Part shown: piece after piece, positions 24,751 to 34,600 of the stretch
Position numbering within the stretch: position 1 is the first letter of the stretch
Layout of the letters: each line of letters begins with the position of its first letter
Origin: Euglena gracilis
Taxonomy: Eukaryota > Euglenida > Euglenophyceae > Euglenales
Length of the DNA: 64,000 nt
NCBI GenBank assembly: GCA_039621445.1
Contig: CP154957.1
Coordinates: 36,358,696 to 36,422,695, forward strand
Direction: 5' to 3'
Notes under the pieces: model-generated
Told to the model about the DNA's origin: nothing
Databases searched by the model: none
The model's input: only the letters and a program-made list of their open reading frames with translations
Position numbers and translations under genes: made by a program

Positions 24751-25068
24751 GATGACGCTGCCCCCCTCGCCTTGTCTAACGCCACCAGTCCTACGTCGAC
24801 AGTGACCAGAGCTTCTTCCCCTTGGGCAAACAAGAAGGAGTTATGTGCCCCAGAGCGATCCGGATCCAGCGCGCCTGCCAGACGGCGAAGTGAACAGGGT
24901 AAGACGCCTGGGGCTCCGTCTGGACTCCTCAAGACAAGCAAGACGCAACGACTCGGACGCTGCCAAGGACGCGTCGAACGTGGTGTCCGCGGAGCTACCC
25001 TGAGCCCTGCAGGGTGCGTGATCACACCGAGTAGTTCCACGAAGCTTTCGCCCAGCCAACCCCTCGTG

Positions 25069-25141
<73 letters not shown>

Positions 25142-26790
25142 TTACCCCAACAACGTCGTCATCGTCGACAACGTCTTCATCGCGGAGGACGATGTAAGAA
25201 AAGAACACTGATTTCGAAGAGAGAGGTTTACCCCAACTCTGACTGACCAAACCCAATGTGGCCGACGCAGCCGACGACGCCCTCCTCCACATCCACACAC
25301 ACGAGGGACACACAGACACCGACCCGAACCGCCTGGGGGCCATGTTGCAGCGGGAGGCATTGGGCAGCGCCGGGTCTGGGGCGGGGGCGGCAGCCGCCAG
25401 GCGCAGGAGGTGACCGTCCCGCCACCAGCGGCACGCTGGGCCGCGCCGCGACGCCACGACGTCCGCCGCCGGGAAAAGCCGAGCCGCCTGCTGCAGCTCT
25501 GCGACGAGGGCGTCCCGTGCCGGGGTGGCGACAGGGTTCGCCGCCCCAGTGTACCCCCAGTCCAAGCCAATGCGGAATGGAGTCATTTTTTATGACCCAG
25601 TGTTTCAGGGGTGTGCTCTGTGGTGCTCTGGGACACCTGGGAGGCGGGTGCTTGCCCTGATTTTGGTCCATCCAGGTAAAATCTGGTCCAGGATGCGAGA
25701 TTTTTCAATTTCTCAATTTCAAATTGAATTATTTCCCAGCAGAAATTGGGGGAAACCCCAAAAAGGCCAGAATTTGCCAAGTTTTGTCAAAATATGCAAA
25801 ATTTGGCAAATTTGTAACAGAATAACAAAAAAGCACCTGGTTTCCTTGTGAAAAGTTGAAAGAATGGCCGGATTCATTTCGCCTCCCATCTCCAGTTCAT
25901 GCAGAAAAATTGTGGCAAGGGAAAAAATTAAAAAAAATGAAAATTGCAGAAAATTGCGGAAAAATGCAGAAGTTGCACAAAAGTCCAGGGCAGACTACCG
26001 GTCACGGGGGGACCCCTGCCCTCGATCGGACCCTGGACAGTGTCCACCTCCTCCACAAACACTCCGGGGCAGGGACCGCCTGACAGTCATAGGGGACTGG
26101 CCCTAAGTGCCAGAATTGAGGTTCCTTTTGGGGGATGGCCGAAGGGGGGTCAAGCAGGTTGTACGGGAAGGCCTGGTGGTCGACCCCCACCCCCCACCCA
26201 CCCACCGTGCAGGGGTCGACCCCCCCCCACCCACTACCCTGGCTGTTTGGCCGATTCCAGTACTGCCCTGGGGGTCACAGAAGGGGGCTGGCATCACTGG
26301 AAAGAGGCACCACGGGCTTCGCCTTCATTATCAACTGCCGTGCCAGGTCCCCTTGCACGCCGAAGAACAGGAAATGGGGGACTTTTGACATGCCAATGGC
26401 TGGGTCAGGGCGGTTCACACCGGGTCTCCGAATGTTCCCCATCCGGGCCCTGGCTGAAACTCCACGCTGGTCACAGCGGAGGAGGCCGGGCCTCCGGAAG
26501 TGGGTTGGGGCGGTGGGGGTGCCGGCACCGCGATGGCGGGAACGGCCGTGGAGAGGCGGCTTCGGTTGGCGGAGGGAGGGGCGGCGGGGCGGGGGCAGAG
26601 GCGTTGGGGGGGGGGGGCGGGGGTTGGGGGGGGCGGGGGAGGAGGGACAGCCCGAGGCGGGGCGGGCCGAGGGCGGAGACCGCGACCAGCAGCAGCAGCG
26701 CGAGGGCGACGCACCCGGCGAACAGGGCGTGGGCGCTGACCGCCGTCAATGGGCTTCTCTTTGAGACCCCCGTGGTGGGGTCCCCCCCCC
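19356..26790 (-). CDS. LicD/fukutin-type phosphotransferase family protein, type II membrane anchored
   Basis: Minus-strand exons: 26475 to about 26790, about 25340-25570, 23585-23822, about 22850-23038, 22674-22772, 21819-21933, 21522-21653, 20102-20159 and 19356 to about 19690. The decisive motif is in 22674-22772: FLIAGTLLGAARNQRVIPWD followed by TDSDVAL. This matches the LicD/fukutin core GTLLGxxRxxxxIPWDxDxD, whose Asp residues bind metal. The preceding exon supplies a helix (HAIRQALSDLRAAAQRHG), as in LicD. The last exon has the YGEGWRRP block. The first exon encodes a hydrophobic anchor (HALFAGCVALALLLLVAVSA) and a Pro-rich stem, as in Golgi transferases. LicD moves phosphocholine and fukutin moves ribitol phosphate; the substrate here cannot be read. 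No in-frame ATG precedes the anchor, so the true start may lie in an upstream exon. Confidence 0.8.
20102..20159 (-). CDS. Small exon of the LicD-type gene
   Basis: A 58-bp exon between GTTGGCAG (first base 20159) and a perfect donor, TTTGTG|GTAAGT (last base 20102). It reads LYLKAAYSPQPHPVLRGFV. It sits between the PFFHRLYPVWPYRF exon and the terminal exon. Confidence 0.65.
21165..21520. repeat. Dispersed repeat family A, copy 2
   Basis: Same element order as 780-1200: GTTGTCGGACATAGGGTTGTG, CCACTGACCGGGGG, GTTGTTGGACAAAGGGTC, CAGCACTTTGCGTCGAAAAT, AATTTTGACAAAAATGG. It occupies the start of the intron directly after the exon ending at 21522. Confidence 0.7.
21522..21653 (-). CDS. Exon of the LicD-type gene
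   Basis: Acceptor CCTCCAG (first base 21653), donor GGCAGCCAG|GTTTCT. It reads GSGPPATCPFFHRLYPVWPY and ends DRLEFLHLYGSQ. It is rich in aromatic residues and Pro, as is the mid-region of LicD/fukutin proteins. Confidence 0.7.
21819..21933 (-). CDS. Exon of the LicD-type gene
   Basis: Acceptor CTCTCAAACAG (first base 21933), donor CACTGAG|GTTGGA (last base 21819). It reads DNNWFGWLDKMVPNKYMITQ and continues to EVLHPCGSFTL. No separate motif was recognised. Confidence 0.65.
22674..22772 (-). CDS. LicD catalytic-motif exon
   Basis: Acceptor at 22772 (or 22761) and donor GCGG|GTCTGC (last base 22674). It contains FLIAGTLLGAARNQRVIPWD plus TDSDVAL, which matches the diagnostic G-T-L-L-G-x2-R … I-P-W-D-x-D-x-D motif. 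The frame was chosen over two others because only it carries the motif. Confidence 0.85.
22850..23038 (-). CDS. Exon upstream of the LicD motif
   Basis: An acceptor at CCGCCCCAG (first base 23038) or an earlier CACACACAG opens a frame GAVVWPTCAKNAQSCRQAEP … VCCAHAIRQALSDLRAAAQR. The helix before the catalytic motif is typical of LicD proteins. The donor is unclear: CCGAA|GTAATT at about 22842, or a closer GT. Confidence 0.65.
23585..23822 (-). CDS. Exon in the N-terminal half of the LicD-type gene
   Basis: The acceptor GGGCCCAG starts at 23822. The frame VERWVPEGSLPRTFEWWLRH … NFLTMHWAAEAFQFRAVVEP is GC3-rich and coherent. The donor is uncertain (about 23585). It could be an accessory N-terminal domain; no family recognised. 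Confidence 0.6.
24070..24142. repeat. (TG)n microsatellite
   Basis: An almost pure TG/GT dinucleotide run interrupted by GCACATG, lying in an intron of the LicD-type gene. Confidence 0.95.
24531..24747. repeat. Compound microsatellite (AC)n-(CCCA)n-(AG)n
   Basis: (AC) at about 24532-24600, then (CCCA) with CGCA variants to about 24693, then (AG) at about 24699-24747. The long open frames across this tract come from the repeat and are not coding. Confidence 0.95.
25073..25139. repeat. (GA)n microsatellite
   Basis: An uninterrupted GA run followed by GGTTTACCCCAAC. The sequence GAGAGAGGTTTACCCCAAC recurs once just to the right (about 25220-25237), so the tract sits beside a short duplication. 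Confidence 0.95.
25340..25570 (-). CDS. Exon in the N-terminal half of the LicD-type gene
   Basis: The frame TGAANPVATPARDALVAELQ … QQAARLFPAADVVASRRGPA … LPNASRCNMAPRRFGSV has high GC3 and no stop. The borders are approximate: the acceptor may be CCTCGTCGCAG near 25500, and the donor one of the GTs near 25330. NAS is a potential N-glycosylation site. Confidence 0.55.
25665..25990. repeat. Dispersed repeat family D, copy 2
   Basis: Partner of 15345-15640, in the same orientation, sharing CCAGGTAAAATCTGGTCC, TTATTTCCCAGCAGAAATTG, AATTTGGCAAATTTG and AAAAAAGCACCTGG. Confidence 0.75.
26237..26275. repeat. Short dispersed repeat also at 3649-3688
   Basis: Shares ACCCTGGCTGTTTGGCCGAT, TCC and (after one variable base) GTACTGCCCTGGGGG with the copy in the membrane-protein gene. 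Confidence 0.6.
26475..26790 (-). CDS. Membrane-anchor exon of the LicD-type gene
   Basis: The frame SPLTAVSAHALFAGCVALAL followed by LLLVAVSALG is a classic single hydrophobic anchor near the N-terminus. It is followed by a Pro-rich stem (PRPPQPPPPPPNASAPAPPP) with a possible NAS glycosylation site. The donor is CCGCT|GTGACC (last base 26475). The codon at the anchor start is TTG, not ATG, so either an upstream exon supplies the start or an AG near 26768 is the acceptor. Confidence 0.65.
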
Positions 26791-26899
26791 AGCCCGGCGC
26801 GGAACAAGGCTGGATTTTACCAACCCGGGAAGGTGAGCGGGGTCTTGGTGTGCCCTCAAGTCCTGGGCACTACCCCCAGGGATGGATGGGAAGCCTTGA

Positions 26900-29800
26900 G
26901 GGGGGGGGGGTGGGTCGGACCCCCCCCTCCCGACACGGAGGGGGGGGGGGGTGGGTCGGACCCCCCACTCCTACCTCGAAACTGAGGGGGGGCCGAAAAT
27001 TTTTCGATTTCATGGACGGGCAAAGGGCTGGAAATCGGGTCAAAATCGGTCAAAAATCCCTGATTTTTCTTTGAAAATCGATCCAAAAATGCTCATTTTT
27101 TGAAATTTTTTGAACAATTTTTTGGGGGAAAACACCAACACATCAAAAAAAGGGCAATATGTCCAAAAGTCCGCAAAAAAGGGGTGTTTTTGCTCACTTT
27201 CTGGCGCGCAGCGCCGGAAGAAAATTTTCTGCTATTTTTGGCACCTGTCAAGGAGGGGGGGGTGGGGGGGGCCGGACCCCCCCTCCCAACACCTAGGGGG
27301 GGGGGGGTGGTCCGGACCCCCCCCTACCACCTTACCCCCCTAGGGGGGGGGGGTGGTCGGGACCCCCCCCTACCACCTACCTCAATACCGAAGGGCTTCC
27401 CATCCATCCCTGACTACCCCCGGGGGGTGCTGGGCTGGCAGGCACTACCCCCCACGGGAGGGGGGGGGCGGGTTGTGGTCCAAAAACTGCTCAAAATGCA
27501 AAATGGGCTTTTCTGGGCTTCCGGCGCCTTTGGGCCCGAAGTGCCTTGGCCGAGCCCAGGCTTTTGGCCATGTGCCCCCCCTCCCCCCGCCGGGGTTTGG
27601 ATCTGGGTGTCTTGAAGTGCTTGCCCAGGCAGGTCCCAGACAGGTCTGGGAGGGGAGAGGCCTCGCCTTGAAATCCAGCCTGCACGGAACCCCCGCCCCC
27701 GGGGCCGGCCCTCCACCCTCCCTGGGTCTTCCGAGTTAAAAAGATGCCCAGCTGTCATGCGCCGCCGCCATCCCGACAGCCCTGCGTTGGGGTCCTCGGG
27801 GGACCTCGGCACAGCAGGCTGGCAGGCCGGAACTCAGGAGGGGGGAGGAGCAAAGCCCCGGGCCAAGAAATTGCTGGCGGACATGTGTGAAGGAAATCAG
27901 GCATGGCAAACAGGCATCAGTTTCCCTCCGAAAGCAGCAGGCACATTTTGGAAAACAGAACTGGGGCAATGAAACTGGGGTAACATCAACGCCAAATAAA
28001 GCGTCAAACATCTCAAAAAAAATTCAGATATCATGTGAAAAGGTGCATTAAAGGTGCATCCTTTTGAGCTTGAAAAAAAAACTTCCCAAATAACATACCC
28101 CATCCCAAATGATTTGGATGCCCAAAGAATATCCTCATTCCCCTCCCAGGGATACTATTGGGGGAGTTTAAACAGCTGCCCCAAGAGATTAACGTCCTCG
28201 GTCCATCTCACTCCCCGTCCGCGTCCCAGCAGAAAAGAGGGGGGGGAGGAGGAGATGGTGTGCAACTTGTTAAAAAAAAAACCGCCCGCACAGAATGGTT
28301 GCAACCAAAAATGACTGGAAAACGTGATGGAGAAAAATGATTGGACAATTTCGATTTCCGAAGAAGAATGATGCAGGGAATATCTCTTTCTCAGCGAATT
28401 CTGCTGGTTCTTTTGCATACACAAGAATCTGTCAGTAAAAACATCATTCATTGCCAAAAAAGACATTGCGATATATTGACTGTGGCATTTTTTGGACCAT
28501 ATTTTGCTGAAAACAGGTCAACTTCGGGGAGAAAAAGTGAACCCCCATCCATCCACCCCAAAACATCGGGGAAAAAAACGCGGTTTTCGACCTTTTAATT
28601 TTCAGCCCTGTTTGATCCCCAATCTTCCCCTTGGCTGGCCCTCACGCCTTAAAGACTGTCCTTAAGGGGCGGTCCTTAACAGAAAAAAAATTCATCCCTT
28701 ATAGACCGCTCTGGTTTCCCATCATTTTGTTTCTTGTGATTTTGTCTTGACTGCATCGGTATGAACCAATTCAGGCATGGGGGACAAGATGACCAGAACA
28801 ACTGTCTGGCTTCACACAAAAGGTGAGCACCTTGTGATGGACAAAATATATGCAACTAAACTACATTTTCATTAAGTCAAGCTTCGGATTTTTTTATGTG
28901 AACTATTTTTGGAGGCAGAAAATGCTGTCTGAAAAATGACCATTCAAAAAGGTAGCGTGCACCAGGTGGTGGCTGTTACACAGTTTAGCCAAAGCCACTA
29001 CGGCTAAGGTGGGATAAACATGCTCTTGGCTTAAAAAAATATGTGGTTGATGTACACGGCCTGCAGCCCTGGATCACAGATTGAAAACAACCTGGCTCAA
29101 TTCAAAATTGCACCCAGCATTTGTGGATCATGTGCATTGTTAATGATGACTTGAACAATAAGTCCAATGGTTTCTCAGGCTCGGCACCATACCAAGCCTG
29201 CCCTGGTCAGCTGAAATTAGTCCCCTCCGACATCGAGGAACCTGATGGAGCCGGCGAAACAAACTTGAAAATGAATGGACGATCCGACAATCATTGTGTC
29301 AGAGGCGAAACGACCGAATAAGAATACAAGGAACGCTATGCAATGGCAAAAAAAAGCGCAGCAAACTATTCCCCCCCGAAAGTCATGAAACAAATGTGCA
29401 TGATTCTTTTGGAACCCATTGGAGGGGGGGGACTAGCCCTGTGCGGGACCAGGTTTTGAATAGTGCTGAGCTCTTAATAAGCGCGCATCCACCCCTTCAT
29501 TGACCCCTCCATACATACCGGCCCACTCCATGGAGCTCTTTTGCCTGAAATCCATGGGTTTTGTGCCAGAAACAGGGCGCCGGTGGGTCGAAAAACGCTC
29601 ATTTTCGGCTCGAAAACAGGTTTTCCGGGTCCGGGAGGCCCAAAAACATCGTTTTGGGCAAAATTTTTTTTCGATTTTTTTCGACTTTTTCGACCCGGTT
29701 TTGACCCAAAGTCAATGGGTCGGCGGCCCAAAACGGGGCGCTGGCGGGTCGAAAAACGCTCGTTTTCGGCTCAAAAACAGTTTTTCTGGGGCCGGGAGGC

Positions 29801-31240
29801 CAAAAAACATCGTTTCGGGCAAAAAAATTTTTTTGCGATTTTTTTCGACTTTTTTTGGCCGAAAACGGCCAAATCGAAATTGAAAAGTGTACAAAACGGC
29901 CATCTGCGCCGAAAACGGCCGTATCTCGGGCTAGGCGGGGAGTTGCGGGGAAATCAAAATACCGGTGGATGGGGCGTTCCAAGGGCTTCAGATTACGTCA
30001 CCGGACATTTCCTTTGATTTGGCTTCATTTTGGAGATATTTTGAAAATTGACATTTTTTGGCCGAAATGGCAGAGTCCAAAGGGGGGGGGGCGATCCTAA
30101 CCAGTTTGGACCCCTTTGCGCGTGAATAACTCGGGCCTGGCGGGGAGTTGGGGGTCAAACCCAGGTGATTCGGAAACTAGAAATCCAGTCGCTCGCGACT
30201 GAAAAAAAAATTCCGGGAACCGGGCCGGGATCATGGTGATAATCTGTCGGTTCTCCTGGTGGCCCCGACCCGTGCTGGGGGGCGGTGGCAGGAGGGGGGG
30301 TGGAGGGGGGGTTTCGCCGGTGGTAAGCTTCGCTCTTACCCATAAAGGGATAAGAGCTCAGCGTCCCCCCTTTACTCCGGCGCGGGATCCCCACCCCACT
30401 CCCAAGTAGGCACCTCCACCCGTGGGGGGAGGCGCCTACCCCCCTCCCCCCCGCAAATGGCAAAGACTGCAAAGATCGCAGGATCGCAAAGAGAATGCAC
30501 GGTGAAAGCGTCAAAATCATGAAAAGCAACCCCAAAAAAGTCAAAAAAAAAAGACCCAGAAAAAGCATGCAAAAGAGACCAACAGAAAATTTTCAGTTCA
30601 TCGCTCGAAATTGAAATGCTTGTACTTTTTATTCTGTGCTGAATAATGCATGGTCCTGAAGGTGGCAAAAAAATGGAGCATTTGCCTCGTTGCTACAAGC
30701 AAGAAGCCAATTTGGATACACCAGAATGCCTGAAAAAAATAAACTGCAAATATGCAGCCCAAATGCCGCTGCAGGCACTTGGGCAACACTTGGCATTGAC
30801 ACATCCGTCCAGTAACTTTCCAGGGTCAATTTTGGGTGTTTGGTAAACATTCAAACTGCAAAAATACGAGAAAAATGCTTCTTCGCCGGTTATGCCTCAG
30901 CGCATCCACTTGGTACCTCCCCCAAGTCTGAGTATTGTGGTGGTGCTGAGCCAAGAAATTGTCATCAATCAAAAAGATTCCGCCGAAAAAGGATTCTCCT
31001 TCCATTTTGGGGTCAACTGCTCAACTTGAATGCACTCGGATCTAAAAAAAAAATGAAAGTATCTTGCCAAATCAACCTTCGGGTTTGCTGAAATAAGGAA
31101 AACCTCAGGGAACACCTGATAAAGAATACATCAGAAGAATAACTTTCCGGGAGCATAAGGTATTAAACTAGAGGTGAAAAGCAAGCCAAGAAGAAGCAAG
31201 TCAAGCCAAGCCAAGAAGCAAGCCAAGAAGAAGCATCAGT
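26900..31240. other. Repeat-rich region between the NADAR and LicD-type genes, no supported gene
   Basis: It contains GGGGGTCGGACCCCCC-type palindromic tracts (26900-27480), a GC-rich patch at 27.6-27.83 kb (open on the minus strand, no motif), AT-rich DNA at 28-29.4 kb and the element at 29465-30362. A purine-rich AAGCCAAGAAGAAGC cluster lies at 31175-31240. The patch at 27.6-27.8 kb could hold a 5' exon of the LicD-type gene, but nothing shows this. Confidence 0.45.
29465..30362. mobile_element. 0.9-kb element with GCTGAGCTCTTA inverted ends
   Basis: Begins GCTGAGCTCTTA (29465) and ends TAAGAGCTCAGC (30362), a 12-bp terminal inverted repeat. The inside has two tandem units of about 165 bp (about 29540-29700 and 29702-29870), each with GGGCGC.GG.GGGTCGAAAAA, CGGGAGGCC.AAAAACATCG and a TTTTTTCGACTTTTT tail. 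A segment with AACTCGGGCCTGGCGGGGAG follows. No transposase is present. A reverse-complement relative covers 44375-45270. Confidence 0.7.
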
Positions 31241-31260
31241 AGCATCAAAACCCAAAGGGA

Positions 31261-31600
31261 TCACGCGGAAGTCGCTCGATGGTGGGAGAGGTTGCTGTGT
31301 GGATGTACAGATGTACAGATGGCAGCTGCCGCGCCATCACCACCCCCCGTCCTCCACTGCGACGGGGGCCCCGCCGGGATCGGGACGTCCAACAGTGCGT
31401 CCCGGATGCACATGAGGAGGCGGCCCAGCACGTTGCGGCCCTGGCCCGCCCCGACGCCCCAGTACTCGTCCCCCTCCGCCGCGATGCCCTTTGGTGCCGT
31501 GGCCGTCAGCACCGGCGCCATCCCACGGCCCGGTGACCCCGGAGGGTTCCGGGAAGGTGGGCCGGGGCAGGTTGGATTCTGTTGGACCCGTGACCGCGGG
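31261..31600 (-). CDS. C-terminal exon of the second NADAR domain
   Basis: The frame reads GMAPVLTATAPKGIAAEGDE, then YWGVGAGQGRNVLGRLLMCI and RDALLDV. This matches the NADAR/YbiA C-terminal block (L-L-A-T-A … YWG-x-G-x-G-x-G-x-N-x-LG-x-LLM-x-xR). A stop codon follows at 31261, after a low-complexity tail. The acceptor may be CCAACAG at about 31596. Confidence 0.85.
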
Positions 31601-34600
31601 TTCAAGACCCCCCCCCCAAATAACACCCGAGCGTCAGGGATGGTGAGAATTTTCCCTGAACATTACCAAACACCCCAATTTCAGCCACAAAAATGTTGAA
31701 AATGCAAAGCTTTTCGGATTCTTGAAGTGCAAAAAAACATGGTAAATGTCGATTTGTACCAATTTGCACATAGCACGAAGCGCCGAAGGAAGTGTTTTTT
31801 TGGGAACCTGAAAAATGATGGTTATTTCGAGCTTGGGTCGGTCAAGAAAAAAACGTCCAAAAACAAGACCCCTGGAAGTTTCCAGCAACAAACTCAGAAA
31901 TAGATTCTATTTGGGGGGGGGGTTACTGTGGTTGGAACCACAGCCACCCCGTGGCCAGACATGAATGCAGCCAGAGTACAGGACTTGTGATTACAATGCG
32001 TGCACATGTTTAAATTATTGATTGGCCTCTACAGTGTACGAGCTAACCCACAAAGAATTCTTCTCGACTGGGGTTAATGCACATTGGGGAACCCTCACTT
32101 GGCACCTTCAGCGTCGCTCATGTCCCCCATGTTTTTAACCCAGGTCGGGCGGCTCTTTGGGTTCGCTGAGGACCCTGCAGAGGCCGATAACAACGATGGG
32201 AGGCAATGGTTCAACTGTTTGCATGAGTATCTTAACCCGAACCCTATTTCTCTAAACAAACTCATCAACTGTTGATTTGTTAAATAATTTGGCTGACTAC
32301 AGGGAGATGTGCCTGTCTGTTGGTTGGAAAGGGGGGGTCAGCTGCGGCGAGCTGCAGCCGGCCCCCTTTTCCAACCAGTCGGTGCACATGGCACAACCAC
32401 AGCGGCCAACGAAACGGGCTGCAACCAGGGTTCGATATAAGGACAGGTGGGGGGGTGGTCTGGACCCCCCTGCGGGCCAGGAGCATACAATTGCTTACCG
32501 ACCCCCGGGGGGGGGGGTCACTCCACTTTTTTAAAAACCAGTCAGTCACTTTTTTTTGGGAAGCCAGTCAGTCACTACCCCCCCCCGGGGGGGGTCGGCC
32601 ACTCAGAAAAACGGCCACTTTCCAGTCACTTTAGGCCATTTTAGGCCAAAAAAAATTTTCCGGCGCCTTCGGCGCCGGGGTCACTCAAGCCACTTTTGCC
32701 CACTCCTGGCCGACCCCCCCCCCGGGGGGAGGGGGTCCGGGCCCAAAACCAGTCAGTCACTCTGAAAAAACCAGTCACCCACCCCCCCCGGGGGGGGGGG
32801 GTGGGACAGTGCTTAAGCAATTGTCTGGCCAGGAGGGGGGGGGTGGGGGGACACCCCCCCCACCTAAACCATGTACGCCCTCCTTATATCAAACCCTGGC
32901 TGCAACCTCCGACGGCAACCCCCCCAGGGTCCCAGAGCCAGTCACTCAGGGGGAGGGGACGTGGCATGGCCTGGGCGAGGGCGTCGTACTGCCGGAACTT
33001 CTGCCGCATCGCCTCCCAAGCGACGTCCGCCCGCACCTGAGGGCAGGGCCGCTGGTTTGGCAGGGTTGGAGGAAACGGAGGCAGATCGCATTAGGGCGGG
33101 GAAAGAATGAACGTGCGCCAGTGTCTTTCCCTTTCCGACCGAACGGGAAAATGGGGCCATATCCGGCGTTCAGGAGCTCGGAGGTTGCGCTACCAGGGGT
33201 CGTTGCCCGTTGCCCATCTTTGCCACGAAGCTGCACGCATTCCTGAGCCGGGTAATGCATCCAGGAATTTGACCAGAGTTGTACATTGGGGGACTTTGAC
33301 GCACCGGGCAAAGGGGGGCCCTGGGGGGCCCCAGTCCCGCCGGTAGCTCGGGTGGCGCCGCCGGCCCAGCTCCACGGCCCGGGCCACGGCCCGCTGGCGC
33401 CGGATCTCCTCCCGCACGCCCTCGTCCTCGAACTTCTGGGCCCCGGGCACGGCCCTCCCCATGCGGACTGCACTGCTGCACTGCCTACCATTCACCTTCC
33501 CCCCCCCATCCCAGCGCTGGGCGGTTCTGGTTGTGGCACGATTCGGGGTGCACACATATTGCAAAAGCAAACTGCTTTCTCATGCCTGGCGGCACAAATG
33601 CGAGGTACAGCAAAAAAAATGCTGGAAATCCAACACTGGGCTGGGAAACCTCATTTATTGCAGCAACAAAACATAGAAGAGATGGGGAGAAAAGAGGAGA
33701 AAATTGGTCATTGGGACACGTGGATATTTGGAAAATGTTCTCTGGCACCAAATCCCCCGATCAATAGCCAAAATATTGATTTCTGACCTTGGCCGAACCT
33801 TTTTTCAGAGACTCCTGCAGACCTATTGGCCTCATCCAAATACATTCCCAAGGAAGAGGAATCATTTGGAATGTATTTCTTCGGAGGGTGGCACCACCCA
33901 AAAAACATTCCAATTGACACTAGAAATCTGGTTGAAAAGAATCAACCAGAAACGCCACACCATGCTTCAAATATTAATTTTGAAAGAAATTGGGTGGTGG
34001 CCCAACTGGAAAGAACACGATGAGTTGTCACTGTGCTAGACAGCAGAGGCTTTCTTCAATTGCCAAGTGCATGGGGGGGGTGTTGAAACGCGAAGGAGGC
34101 GCGTGGTCCAAAAGTTCAACATTTCAGGCCCAACAATGAAGGAGGATCCTGGTTTGGACGTAATGCTCCACAGAGGGCCGGGGCATGTGAAGAACTTGAA
34201 TGCTGTGAAAATGGCGAGACTTCCAAAAATAAATGTCTCCTACGGGCTTGGATCAGTCGGGGGAACAAGGCACAAGCCATCCTGAGGAAACAAGTCTGTG
34301 CCACAAAGAATAGAACGAACAGCAAAAGCAGAAGTGAGTCACGATGGAGATAAGGGGGCAGAAACAAGGCCCACGCACGCCAGACGCGTCCCTCGAGGAG
34401 GAAGCCGGGGAGGGGGAACCAGTTGGAGAGGGGGTCCTCCGCGCTGCTGGCTGCCACCCGGTGCTCCCTCTCCGCTTGAAGCTCACTGGAAGAAGCGCTC
34501 TCCGGCAGAATGCAGCTGTGGACCCTCCAAACAACCGTTTTTTTTTTCGGACCGACCCCGCACAAAAGAAGACGACAGCGTCTGCACAGGGACAGGCATG

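Noticed and set aside
24516-25586. A 356-codon minus-strand open frame
   Set aside because: Only about the first 100 codons look coding; the rest translates GA, CA and CCCA microsatellites.
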